Virus record (IMG/VR): IMGVR_UViG_3300005098_000013
Coordinates: 1-64,000 of that record
Reading direction: 5' to 3' (one strand)
Source of the DNA: a virus
DNA length: 64,000 nucleotides
Positions 54,681 to 63,501 of the stretch are shown here, piece after piece; positions within the stretch are counted from its first letter, which is position 1; every line of letters begins with the position of its first letter. The notes beneath the pieces were generated by a model, which ran no database searches, was not told the origin of the DNA, and saw only the letters and a list, made by a program, of their open reading frames with translations. Both the position numbers and the translations under genes were made by a program.

Positions 54681-55382
54681 TTATACGCCAAACATCCTAA
54701 AAGGTAATTCTGCAGTGAAAAATAAAAAGCCATCGACTACAGTGCCCCAATAGCTTTCCTTTTCTTCAGGAACAACTGTTGACTTCAATGTAAGCGTAAC
54801 GCTGCCTAAATTTTTAGTATCATTACCATGCTCTTCACCATCATCAGTATAGGTAGTAATCTGAGGAGAGATGAGCTCAACTCTGCGCACTTCTTGAAAC
54901 GTGATGCTTACGTCAAATGCATTAGCAGAACCTGAATGCATTGCTGGTTTGATATCTGAGATGATGTAATTCTTATACACGTCCATATCACAAACCAGCG
55001 TTAAGAGAGTTTTGCTAGTTCTAAGTTCATTCAGTTTCTTAAGCCTTTCTACACGACCCTCGTAGAGCGTTGCCTCTATTTCAATTGCATTAAGCTTTGC
55101 ATAGACATGGTCTAAAAGGAAGCCTTCTTGTGTAGGGTGTTCAAGTACTTCATTTGAAAGGCTTGGTGATACTCTGCTGGTAAGTTGTGGTTTCAATGGT
55201 TTCAAATCAAAGTCAGCTATAGGATGAAATTCCAAATATTTTGCTCTGCCACCTTCGAGTACAGGAGCAAGATCTAAAGTTCCAGGTATTCGTACAAGAA
55301 TTCTAGACATGTCTTCCGCATCAAAAAGTGTGAAGAACTGAGATGCTGCATTTGGATCTGGCAACGGTACTTGATAAGTCAT
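54681..55382 (-). CDS. Distal tail/baseplate protein, Dit-like
   Basis: A 233-aa product. EHPTQEGFLLDHVYAKLNAI, then LRTSKTLLTLVCDMDVYKNY and ISDIKPAMHSGSANAFDVSI is the Dit-like N-terminal pattern of phages with contractile tails. It connects the tube with the hub. Downstream of the tape measure gene. Confidence 0.7.
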   Translation of the reverse strand: MTYQVPLPDPNAASQFFTLFDAEDMSRILVRIPGTLDLAPVLEGGRAKYLEFHPIADFDLKPLKPQLTSRVSPSLSNEVLEHPTQEGFLLDHVYAKLNAIEIEATLYEGRVERLKKLNELRTSKTLLTLVCDMDVYKNYIISDIKPAMHSGSANAFDVSITFQEVRRVELISPQITTYTDDGEEHGNDTKNLGSVTLTLKSTVVPEEKESYWGTVVDGFLFFTAELPFRMFGV

Positions 55383-55402
55383 TTTTTTATACCCCCTCTT
55401 AC

Positions 55403-58180
55403 TTAAAGCATCCTCTCTAGTTTGTGTAAGGTGGCGTCTACGGCCTCATCAATTATGGATCTGAATCCAGGCAGTGTTTCCTTGGTAAGACTAATACGCG
55501 CACCACTAAACATGCTTACTTGTACACCTCGGCTAACATTGCTTGAAACTTCAGCCATCCCAATTTTCATAGCCTTAAGCTTGTCTGCAACCGAAACTTC
55601 AACGCCTATACTTGGCGCTTCAACCATTAATTTTGGTATCTTTGGAGCTTCTATTCTCGGAACCTCAACTCTTTCTACAGTCTCTAGCATCACCGAAGGC
55701 TTTGCTACTTCTGGGAATTCTGCAATGCCAATAGTCTCAGGTGCTCTAATCTTATTTGCAACCTTTGACCATCGTTCAAAATTCTTAACATTCTCACCTG
55801 AATACTTCGCGCTTAATTGCAAAGCTTCCCAAAACGCAGGACTATGACGCTTGATGAATACAGCATTGAAAATTTTGCCTAACTTCCTCGTTATAGTTTC
55901 CCATTTCAAGAAAAGAGCTACTATAATTGTCACTGCTGCTGCGATTCCTAGAAGCACTGCCCAAACTGGAAAGGTAACACCCATAAATGTAAATGCTGCT
56001 GCTGTTAGTACGACATAAGCTTCAGTAGCAGCGAAAAGAGAAGCGACTAGAAGCCACATTGCTGCAGCTTGAAGCTTAGTTACAATCGTAGCGCCTATGG
56101 TTGCTATCTTATTCCAGACCTGTGCTGCCGTCAATTTTATTGTAGCAGCTGATAGCGCAGAAGCAGAAATTGCAGCCTCTCCTGTTGTTGATGCCAAAAA
56201 AAGGTTTGCTATTGCAACAAGTTTAGAGGCAACATAATTCCACACCATTACTGCTCTATTCTTTACTAATGATACAGTAAGCTTATCAAACGAAAAAGTA
56301 AGGAATTGAATTGCTGGTGTCACTAAAAACATCAGAGTAAGACCGTACTTGTTCATCCATTCGTTTCCTTTCTTTGTGCCTTCTGAAAGAATAAGCATGG
56401 AGAAAAGCATGGGGCCTGCCATGAGCGCCCATTGCCTAGCCATCGCAATTGAATGTTGCCTTGCTCTCAAAGTTGCTAATTGTATCTCGCCCCCGAGAAA
56501 CCTGAAACCGTTAGTAACAAGTTGTTGTGTGCCAAAAAGCCTATTATATACGTCTATAACCTCTTCCGTTGTATATTTCAGTTTTAGTTCATGATTTATT
56601 TCCCATTGCAAAGCCAAAACATCTGCTTCGCGTTGCTGAGCTAAAATTACCAAAGCCGCAACAAGCATGAATATACCACCAACGGACATTGCAATCACTC
56701 CGCCGAAGTGTGCTATTGTGCCGATAACCAACATAAAAATTGAAAAGACTCCAAGCAATGCAGGATGCACTTCAGCTAATGCATCTACTATTAATTTCAA
56801 TCCGCTATACCATGCCTTATACAGTCTAGCTGTAGGACCTGCCATCATTACTCTAAGCTTATCTAAAGATGACTCATATTGAATGATAACACCATGAAGA
56901 TCTTCAAGACGTTTCTTAGCTAGCGCATGTGCCATGGTAACGTCATTAATTGCTGCCTCCATCCTTTCCATTGTATCAATGCCCTTTATAGTATCCTTAA
57001 TCCATTCCTTCTGTGTATATGAAAAATTATCAAAGGTTTTGTCTAACTTTATTATTCCTTTGTTGCTTGCTGCATATTGTTCCATCAGACTCTTAAGTGC
57101 TTTTTTGCCATCTAAATGAGTAGCCTCTTCAATTGCCCATGCTGCTTGTGCTGCATTGAGCGTATCTATAGTTGGTTGAATTCCTTCCTCTCTTGCTTTT
57201 TTCATGATTTTAGCCCAGGAAGACCAATTTCTTGCACCAAAAAGGGCAGACAGATAAACTGCTCTAATACTAGGATCAAGACCACCGTAAGCCTCGTTCA
57301 GTATTTTTATCATGTTAGCAAGCCCATTGAACTTACCATTCAGGTCATAAATTCCCTTTTCAGCGTTCTCATTTGCTTTCCTTAACAGTTCAGAGGCCTC
57401 AGTATACTTAACTGTACCTTTGCCAGCAACACCTAATGCCTTTGAAACTCTCGTAATTCCTTCTCTCCAATATCTTCCTGCCCTTCCACCCCTGATACCT
57501 GCATCAGCAGAAATCATCATGTATGCAGTTGTATCTGCTAATGAGATTCCAAACTCTTCTGAAGCAGCTCCTGCATAAGACATACTGGTAGCTAATTCTT
57601 GTACCGTTAGGTTTGAATTAGTAATAGCCGTGGCTACAAGATTTACTACACCACCTAACTCATCTTGTGCGATCCCAAATTGATTAGTAACATCGATTGC
57701 GAACCTAGTAGCTTCAGTGTGACTAACCATACCAATAGTTGCCAACTCCAAGGTTGCGCCTACGGCTTTGATCACTTCATTTTCATCTTCAAACTTTTTC
57801 CCTGCTAAGGCAAAGATGCGGCCAACTTCTGCAGCTTGAACAGAGGTCCATTCTGTGGTCTTTCCGAGTTCTAAGAATCCTTTTCTAAGATCAGCAGTTT
57901 GATCCTCGGTTGCCTTCATTATGCTGCTTGTAATGGTAACTTGATGGTCAAACGTTCTGAACGCTTCTATGTTCGCAGTTGTTACAGAAAGCAGCGCATT
58001 GCCAAGGCGAGTGGCCATTGCGCCTGCTGCTAAGAGTCCAAAGCTCAAATACAGATAGGCAGTCCTAAGAGTTTGAGTAGCTGAAACTAAATCGAGCTGC
58101 TTCGCTCTAAGGTCTATTATCTTGTTCCTTAAACGCGTAGCTCCTGTCTCTCCGAAAAACGCGTGTAATTCAAATGGCAT
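55403..58180 (-). CDS. Tail tape measure protein
   Basis: A 925-aa product. The N-terminal half has the TP901-type core (TANIEAFRTFDHQVTITSSI, then SVQAAEVGRIFALAGKKF and TVQELATSMSYAGAASEEFG). Several hydrophobic membrane-like segments lie near residues 455-520 and 700-760 (MLVIGTIAHFGGVIAMSVGG, VWAVLLGIAAAVTIIVALFL). It sets the tail length and probably opens the host envelope. By rough comparison with other viruses, the tail would be of the order of 120-140 nm. Confidence 0.9.
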   Translation of the reverse strand: MPFELHAFFGETGATRLRNKIIDLRAKQLDLVSATQTLRTAYLYLSFGLLAAGAMATRLGNALLSVTTANIEAFRTFDHQVTITSSIMKATEDQTADLRKGFLELGKTTEWTSVQAAEVGRIFALAGKKFEDENEVIKAVGATLELATIGMVSHTEATRFAIDVTNQFGIAQDELGGVVNLVATAITNSNLTVQELATSMSYAGAASEEFGISLADTTAYMMISADAGIRGGRAGRYWREGITRVSKALGVAGKGTVKYTEASELLRKANENAEKGIYDLNGKFNGLANMIKILNEAYGGLDPSIRAVYLSALFGARNWSSWAKIMKKAREEGIQPTIDTLNAAQAAWAIEEATHLDGKKALKSLMEQYAASNKGIIKLDKTFDNFSYTQKEWIKDTIKGIDTMERMEAAINDVTMAHALAKKRLEDLHGVIIQYESSLDKLRVMMAGPTARLYKAWYSGLKLIVDALAEVHPALLGVFSIFMLVIGTIAHFGGVIAMSVGGIFMLVAALVILAQQREADVLALQWEINHELKLKYTTEEVIDVYNRLFGTQQLVTNGFRFLGGEIQLATLRARQHSIAMARQWALMAGPMLFSMLILSEGTKKGNEWMNKYGLTLMFLVTPAIQFLTFSFDKLTVSLVKNRAVMVWNYVASKLVAIANLFLASTTGEAAISASALSAATIKLTAAQVWNKIATIGATIVTKLQAAAMWLLVASLFAATEAYVVLTAAAFTFMGVTFPVWAVLLGIAAAVTIIVALFLKWETITRKLGKIFNAVFIKRHSPAFWEALQLSAKYSGENVKNFERWSKVANKIRAPETIGIAEFPEVAKPSVMLETVERVEVPRIEAPKIPKLMVEAPSIGVEVSVADKLKAMKIGMAEVSSNVSRGVQVSMFSGARISLTKETLPGFRSIIDEAVDATLHKLERML

Positions 58181-58198
58181 CCTTTATTCCTAAAGCAC

Positions 58199-58680
58199 TT
58201 ACCTAAACTGATACAGATGATCTTTGGACGTGTCTCTTGGCGTCATCAATTCGTAAAACTTACTGAGAAATGTTTTGAATGTTAAAAGCCTCTCTAGCGA
58301 CCACTGCCTAATCTCCTCTACACTATATTGCGGAAACTCTTTAGCGATGAGGAAAGCATCGAAATGCTTATCCACATCGCATTCTACTTTTTTATTAAAT
58401 TGCCTAGTTTCATTGCACCATGCAATTCTTCAAGCTTACCTAGAAGCAGAACTAAAGGCATAGCATCAAGCTTTGCAACATCGACTTTGGGTTCAATTAC
58501 ACACTTTTCAATGAGAAGTTTTGCATACTCGGTACGATTGGGCTTGCCTTGCTCATCTGTTGTATCACTTACCACATCTAAATACTCTAAACCTGGCAGT
58601 ATTCTAACTTTGAACTTAACGCCCATCACCTCTATTTCTGCTTCTTCTTTTTTCCTATATAAGCCTTCTACTTCTGCCAT
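58199..58680 (-). CDS. Tail assembly chaperone, G and -1 frameshift GT form
   Basis: The short form ends at 58384 (98 aa: VMGVKFKVRILPGLEYLDVV). Its last sense codons form the slippery heptamer A-AAA-AAG (58393-58387 on the minus strand), directly before TAG. A -1 shift there opens 62 further codons (VECDVDKHFDAFLIAKEF to the TAA at 58199), giving a fusion of about 160 aa. This is the known G/GT layout of tail assembly chaperones, located, as usual, between tube and tape measure. Confidence 0.88.
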
Positions 58681-58690
58681 TCCTTATCTC

Positions 58691-59104
58691 CTATTCTAAC
58701 GGATCGATGTCAAAACCATAGCCTGCGATGCTAAAAGTTACATCTGGTGCTTCTTTACCATTGGTCTTCCATTCTGGTGCCTTTGCAATTATAGCATGCT
58801 CCATCTTGACTTCCTTAAAGCCTACTGATGTCTCGCTGCCTTTTATAGCCTTGATGCTAAACTTGAAATCCTCTTTGTTCTTCCAGAGATCGTACAGGTC
58901 TTTAAATGAAGAAGAGATCGACTTTATCGAAATCGATCCTTCTGCCGCTGTGCTCGGGTCTATGTTAAATCCAAGCTCACCCATCAGCCCTTCTATGTTC
59001 GTATGTTCCGCTCCAGGCGTGATTCCAAAACCATCTGGTCCAAAGCCTGTAACTTTTGTGTTGCCAACAAAACATTCCACTTTGCTTATATCAAACTGCG
59101 TCAT
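58691..59104 (-). CDS. Tail tube protein
   Basis: A 137-aa product from the ATG at 59104, next to AGGAGGTGAG; a GTG at 59113 would add three residues. A beta-barrel-like order (VECFVGNTKVTGFGPDGFGI, then AAEGSISIKSISSSFKDLYD and FSIKAIKGSETSVGFKEVKM) typical of contractile tail tubes. It directly follows the sheath gene. Confidence 0.8.
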   Translation of the reverse strand: MTQFDISKVECFVGNTKVTGFGPDGFGITPGAEHTNIEGLMGELGFNIDPSTAAEGSISIKSISSSFKDLYDLWKNKEDFKFSIKAIKGSETSVGFKEVKMEHAIIAKAPEWKTNGKEAPDVTFSIAGYGFDIDPLE

Positions 59105-59117
59105 TTTTCTCACCTCC

Positions 59118-60137
59118 TTATATTACCAGATTCAATGAAATGCTAATCGATTGCACATGACCGGCCAAGGTTACTGTTACCTTCACGTCATTCAAAACTC
59201 TGTTTGCCTTGTCTGCAGCTGAAATAGATGAAAGCAACGGCATATCTATTACATAATTTGTAATGCCACCATCCTCCAAGAGTGAGTTGCAAGCTTCTGC
59301 AATCTTCGATTCTATCTGCGATAAACCCGACTCATCAAAAGGCACCTCTGAAGCCATAAGCAACCCTTCTAATCTGTCCTCGATAAGTTCTTCTAACCAA
59401 TAACGCGTTCTGGTGATGTCTACATACTTATAGTCTCCGCCTTTTGTCGTAAGCCCATCGCTCACCACATCAGTCCCTCTTTTGGCAATTACTACATTAA
59501 TTGGCGGATCTCCTGCCTCTAACGAATCTACATCTGACGGGCTATAGTAGTCCGAAAGTGTAACGCCTGACACTTCCATCCACATCATCTTTTCCCACGG
59601 TTTCTTCAATGAATATTCAGCTGCTACTGCTGCTGCTATATCATCGTTTGTCTTTGCTGCAACACCTACCACATTCTGCGAGTCTGTGAGATTACCAAAG
59701 TCAGTTTGCATGGTTGCTACAGTTCCCGAAGCACCGATTACATGCAACCAATTGTTGGTGTCACATCTTCCAATGATCGCATCAAATTGTGATGTGGTAC
59801 TTGATTCCAAAAAAACGTTTGCATAGATTAGGAAATCTATGTCCTCGTCCTCCATCTCATCAATTGCCGCTTCCAAATCAACATCACTAGTGCTTGCTGC
59901 CCTTGTACATCTTATCTGCCTCACTCCTCTTCCAAAAATTATTGCCGCTGCTTCTGCTATGTCCGAACCCGCACCGAAGTACGTTTCCACCTCATCTATA
60001 TCTACACACAATCTGTTAGTTGCATCAGGCTGAGATCCACCACCTCCGGTACCAATAAGTGCTATTTCACCATATGTTGGCGGCCTGCCTGCTGCACTAA
60101 CCGTTGTTGTAGTTATGCTTATTGCATCTCTTACCAT
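59118..60137 (-). CDS. Tail sheath protein
   Basis: A 339-aa product. YGEIALIGTGGGG at the start, INVVIAKRGTDVVSDGLTTK, DYKYVDITRTRYWLEELIED and VPFDESGLSQIESKIAEACN are sheath signatures. It shows that the virus has a contractile tail. Strong AGGAGG site. Confidence 0.93.
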   Translation of the reverse strand: MVRDAISITTTTVSAAGRPPTYGEIALIGTGGGGSQPDATNRLCVDIDEVETYFGAGSDIAEAAAIIFGRGVRQIRCTRAASTSDVDLEAAIDEMEDEDIDFLIYANVFLESSTTSQFDAIIGRCDTNNWLHVIGASGTVATMQTDFGNLTDSQNVVGVAAKTNDDIAAAVAAEYSLKKPWEKMMWMEVSGVTLSDYYSPSDVDSLEAGDPPINVVIAKRGTDVVSDGLTTKGGDYKYVDITRTRYWLEELIEDRLEGLLMASEVPFDESGLSQIESKIAEACNSLLEDGGITNYVIDMPLLSSISAADKANRVLNDVKVTVTLAGHVQSISISLNLVI

Positions 60138-60165
60138 TTTCCTTCCTCCTTTTTTTTTTGCCTTC

Positions 60166-60915
60166 TTAAGGCTCTACCAGTTCTACGTTTGCATGATGAA
60201 CTGGTGCTATTTCTTCGACGTAAGCCTCTTCATGCCTTAGGCCAACATCGAATTGTCTTCTATATCTGAAATCCGATTCTACAAATGCATCAAGATTTCG
60301 AATGTCACTTATAACCCAGCTTAGAATTCCGCTAACGCTAAATTGGTAATCGAAGAATTCCTTCAGGCCTTGTGCGATAGCCTCTGCTATCTTAGCACCC
60401 GCAATCTGTGAAGTCCCACTTCTATGATTTTGTGCATATATATTAACTGATAAAATGTCTGAGTAAATGCCCCCGCGTGTCTTCTTAACCATGCTGTGCT
60501 TGAACTCAACTGTGAAATCAGTACCAGAATCTGGTCGCTCCGTAGCATCGAACGTAATAGTTTGAGCATCGTTGCCTATGGTAATTTTACTAATATCAAA
60601 ATCAAATGGGCTATCGTCCTTGGTGCCTAAAACCTTAGTCAAAGAAGTGACGTAGCCAACGCTAAGAGAATAAGTCAAACTTGAAGTTGCAGCTATTGTG
60701 TCTGACTTATCTTTGCTTAAAACAGACCAGCCCCGTAGCTGGTTAAATGGCACATCAATTGGCTTAGTCCATAAATAGTTGAGCACAATAGCTGGAAAAA
60801 CATCTTCCAGGTACTGATTGCTATAAACCACAGTAGGAGTGAATTCAGTACCTTCTACAGTAAAAGATTTAGGTATACTTTTGTATACCTCTGCTTTCTG
60901 TGCTATGTTCAGCAT
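60166..60915 (-). CDS. Virion protein, neck/tail region (249 aa)
   Basis: A beta-rich protein with FTVEFKHSMVKKTRGGIYSD, then NIYAQNHRSGTSQIAGAKIA. Its position between the tail-completion genes and the sheath gene suggests a tail terminator or neck protein. No family recognised. Confidence 0.6.
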   Translation of the reverse strand: MLNIAQKAEVYKSIPKSFTVEGTEFTPTVVYSNQYLEDVFPAIVLNYLWTKPIDVPFNQLRGWSVLSKDKSDTIAATSSLTYSLSVGYVTSLTKVLGTKDDSPFDFDISKITIGNDAQTITFDATERPDSGTDFTVEFKHSMVKKTRGGIYSDILSVNIYAQNHRSGTSQIAGAKIAEAIAQGLKEFFDYQFSVSGILSWVISDIRNLDAFVESDFRYRRQFDVGLRHEEAYVEEIAPVHHANVELVEP

Positions 60916-60961
60916 TGGAGTTCTTCCTTATGCCTAAACGTTTTAAGTTGAGTTCTTCAAC

Positions 60962-61276
60962 TTATACTTCCTTCTTCAGTGAATAAATATTAATTCCTAT
61001 TAGATCAACCACCTCTACTTCTTCAGTTACCTTCCATATATCATCCAACACATCATTGACGCTGAGGGTTTCCTTAGTTATAAAGATACTGTCTGCTTTA
61101 CTGAACCATCCTACCTCTGATACATCAAATGCATCTGTGGTATAAGGTGTTATGAAACCTTGAACTGTGCCGCTTGTATAGACAGTTTCTATGTAGCCGT
61201 CTACTACCGCACCTGACGGTCTTAAGTAAGAATGCACTGACGACCATTTTAGCAACCCCAAGAAATTGATTTTCAT
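60962..61276 (-). CDS. Head-closure or neck protein (104 aa, putative)
   Basis: A small beta-rich protein; VVDGYIETVYTSGTVQGFIT, then FDVSEVGWFSKADSIFITKE has the look of head-closure (SPP1 gp16/HK97 gp7-like) proteins. The location between tail-completion and neck genes agrees. Confidence 0.5.
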   Translation of the reverse strand: MKINFLGLLKWSSVHSYLRPSGAVVDGYIETVYTSGTVQGFITPYTTDAFDVSEVGWFSKADSIFITKETLSVNDVLDDIWKVTEEVEVVDLIGINIYSLKKEV

Positions 61277-61290
61277 TTGCTTTCATCTTA

Positions 61291-61773
61291 CTACAATAAC
61301 CCTTCGGCCTTCACAAACTGACGATAACGGTATTCTATTAAATCGAACGCTGGCCTAAAAAAAGGACGTTCCGGAACCTTAATCATGTTCGTACCTTTTA
61401 GCTTCTCTGCACTAAACATGTCCTTTGGGATAATGTAGCCGAAGAGCTTGCGTCTTTGAGCAGGCGTCATTCTCATAATGACACCATATTCCATCCATGC
61501 TGCTGCCTTGTGTGTAGAGAGAACTTCATACTCACTTGGGCCAATCGGAATCTTTACAAACGAATCCCTAAGGCTACCCGTATCGACCAACGGCATGCCT
61601 TTTCTTAAGGCTGGCAGAGGCCAAACTTTGCCTGCTGCTTGCCCCGTATCGAAAAAGTTATGGATTGTCTCGATGAAATCGTCGGCAGCACGTTCTGCAA
61701 AGCTTTTAGCCTTATCAAGTTTGTCCAAAATCTCGGGGCTTTTGTCCTTAAAGCTAAAACCGAAAGGCTCCAT
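61291..61773 (-). CDS. Tail completion/virion morphogenesis protein (gpG/gp10-like)
   Basis: A 160-aa product. LRKGMPLVDTGSLRDSFVKI, then THKAAAWMEYGVIMRMTPAQ and IKVPERPFFRPAFDLI are the pattern of Mu gpG-like/HK97 gp10-like proteins, which finish the tail end near the head. Confidence 0.78.
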   Translation of the reverse strand: MEPFGFSFKDKSPEILDKLDKAKSFAERAADDFIETIHNFFDTGQAAGKVWPLPALRKGMPLVDTGSLRDSFVKIPIGPSEYEVLSTHKAAAWMEYGVIMRMTPAQRRKLFGYIIPKDMFSAEKLKGTNMIKVPERPFFRPAFDLIEYRYRQFVKAEGLL

Positions 61774-61824
61774 TTTCCATCATCTCGGCAACGGCGTCAG
61801 TTCTCCAATATCTATCTGACATAT

Positions 61825-62205
61825 TTACAACACTGCTTTCGTTGGAATCTCTAAACTTCTGTCTGCAAACATATATCCTATTTTCAACTTCATACTAGAC
61901 GGCGATGCATCCTCTGCCGCTTCTTCAGCTTGCGCCTTGAGCGAACCTGCAATAGCTTGGACGTCTCGTTTTATACTAAGCGGCCCAAACTTTGCATCTC
62001 GAAACACATTAGATACTATAAACGCCTTATATGCCGCTAGATACTTCACTGCAATATCAAAAAGCCCTGTGCTTACCGGAGATGTAATCTTTGCAGCCAG
62101 TATAACTTCTGCATCTTCTATGGCTTGCTGTATAGTAAGGTCAGCAAGCTCGTCTTTAGTGATATCATTGAGTGCAGTTCGCACATCAGATATTGTAACG
62201 GCCAT
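61825..62205 (-). CDS. Head-tail connector protein (gp6/gp15-like)
   Basis: A 126-aa product. The helical start (ISDVRTALNDITKDELADLT, then QQAIEDAEVILAAK) and IAVKYLAAYKAFIVSNV match small adaptor proteins that ring the portal. Directly downstream of the capsid gene. Confidence 0.72.
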   Translation of the reverse strand: MAVTISDVRTALNDITKDELADLTIQQAIEDAEVILAAKITSPVSTGLFDIAVKYLAAYKAFIVSNVFRDAKFGPLSIKRDVQAIAGSLKAQAEEAAEDASPSSMKLKIGYMFADRSLEIPTKAVL

Positions 62206-62250
62206 TTTTAAGCTTTATGAGAATAAAAAAAAAGCCAGGGTACATGCAAC

Positions 62251-63087
62251 TTAAGCATGTACACCTGTGATTTCGATTCCTGCGTCTGCCTGCACTACTT
62301 TAGGCTCTGCAAACTTTGCGATTGCGTAGCCAGTGTAGAACGCAGCATTGCCTGAATACTTCTGAACCATGCTTGGACCGTCTCCGAGAACAAGAGCTGG
62401 CGCCTCTGTGGCAAGTACAAAGCAGCTGGTATTTGGTGTAATGGCTACATCCGTAAGCACCTTAAGTCCGCAATAAGTAGGAACCTCGCCCTTGACCATC
62501 ATATTGCGTTCCATTTGCTTTCTTACATAGTCGTTACTCACCAAATCTGCCCACACTAATGGATTCATTGCCAGGTAAGTAGGCTCGTAACCCTTATCCA
62601 GGTTGATCATAGTAGCAATCGCTTCCATTACATCGTCTGAAGGGTCGTTATCTCCGCCCCAATCAGAACCTGTTTGGTTTGCAAAGCCAGTTGGAAGCAC
62701 ACTTGCAATGTCTTCGTTTTCCATCTGCGCGATTGCACCGGCCGCGTCCTTGACGTTCGAGGCTAAGATGTCACCTACGAGATTCTTTTTCTTTCCTGCC
62801 TCATAGCTGATTGCTATGTGTACAACGTTCTTGCCGTACGCTTCAAGATCGAAATGAACCCATGTATATGCCTCCTTGCTCAGCTCTGCTTCTTTGAGTG
62901 GCGGTACATGCTTGATACCAGCCAATCTAGTCGCAACTGGCATGTCACCTAAAAGGTCTGGCATTTTTATGACTCTGCAAAGCTCGCGTAGTTTATACTT
63001 GTTTCTCGCTAGCCCAAGAACTTCAGACACCACTACTTTGGCCTCTATGTCTTCTATATCCGCTACATCTATAAATCCTGTTGGCAT
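62251..63087 (-). CDS. Major capsid protein, HK97 fold
   Basis: A 278-aa product. The N-terminal helix and strand region (LRELCRVIKMPDLLGDMPVA), the long axial region (YEPTYLAMNPLVWADLVSND) and PTYCGLKVLTDVAITPNTSC and TGYAIAKFAEPKVVQADAGI follow small HK97-type capsid proteins. No long leader is present; the scaffold is encoded upstream. AGGAGG site. Confidence 0.88.
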   Translation of the reverse strand: MPTGFIDVADIEDIEAKVVVSEVLGLARNKYKLRELCRVIKMPDLLGDMPVATRLAGIKHVPPLKEAELSKEAYTWVHFDLEAYGKNVVHIAISYEAGKKKNLVGDILASNVKDAAGAIAQMENEDIASVLPTGFANQTGSDWGGDNDPSDDVMEAIATMINLDKGYEPTYLAMNPLVWADLVSNDYVRKQMERNMMVKGEVPTYCGLKVLTDVAITPNTSCFVLATEAPALVLGDGPSMVQKYSGNAAFYTGYAIAKFAEPKVVQADAGIEITGVHA

Positions 63088-63100
63088 TTCTTTTTTCCTC

Positions 63101-63499
63101 CTACTTTAACAACAGTGGCACAGTTCCACTTGCAACCAATGAAGTTGTGTTCATTGCATAACCCACGACAGATCTTGTTAGCGCTACTGAATTGATAGTG
63201 ACTTTCTTGACCTTTCCAGCTGCTGCACAAACTAGTTCGTCCATAAAGTTGACCGGAAAACCTGACTCAACCGTTACTTCAGCGACTCCTTTGATAAGCC
63301 CGCGCATATCCCGATTTGTTGCAGCTGCAGTAACTGTGTCCATTGCAATGGCAAACTTGCCCTCATCAGCATCATCGACTGGTTCAAAGCCGTTACCTTC
63401 TTCCTTTATGACTTGACCTTTAGTCACTAGCGTTGCGATTTTTGCATCTTCGTTCTTTACTAATATATCATATTCCTGATACGGATCTCCTACTGCCAT
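63101..63499 (-). CDS. Capsid decoration/stabilising protein (putative)
   Basis: A 132-aa product. DILVKNEDAKIATLVTKGQV, VAEVTVESGFPVNFMDELVC and VALTRSVVGYAMNTTSLVAS have the layout of DUF2190-like head decoration proteins. It lies between scaffold-like and capsid genes, as is usual. Confidence 0.68.
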   Translation of the reverse strand: MAVGDPYQEYDILVKNEDAKIATLVTKGQVIKEEGNGFEPVDDADEGKFAIAMDTVTAAATNRDMRGLIKGVAEVTVESGFPVNFMDELVCAAAGKVKKVTINSVALTRSVVGYAMNTTSLVASGTVPLLLK

Positions 63500-63501
63500 T
63501 T

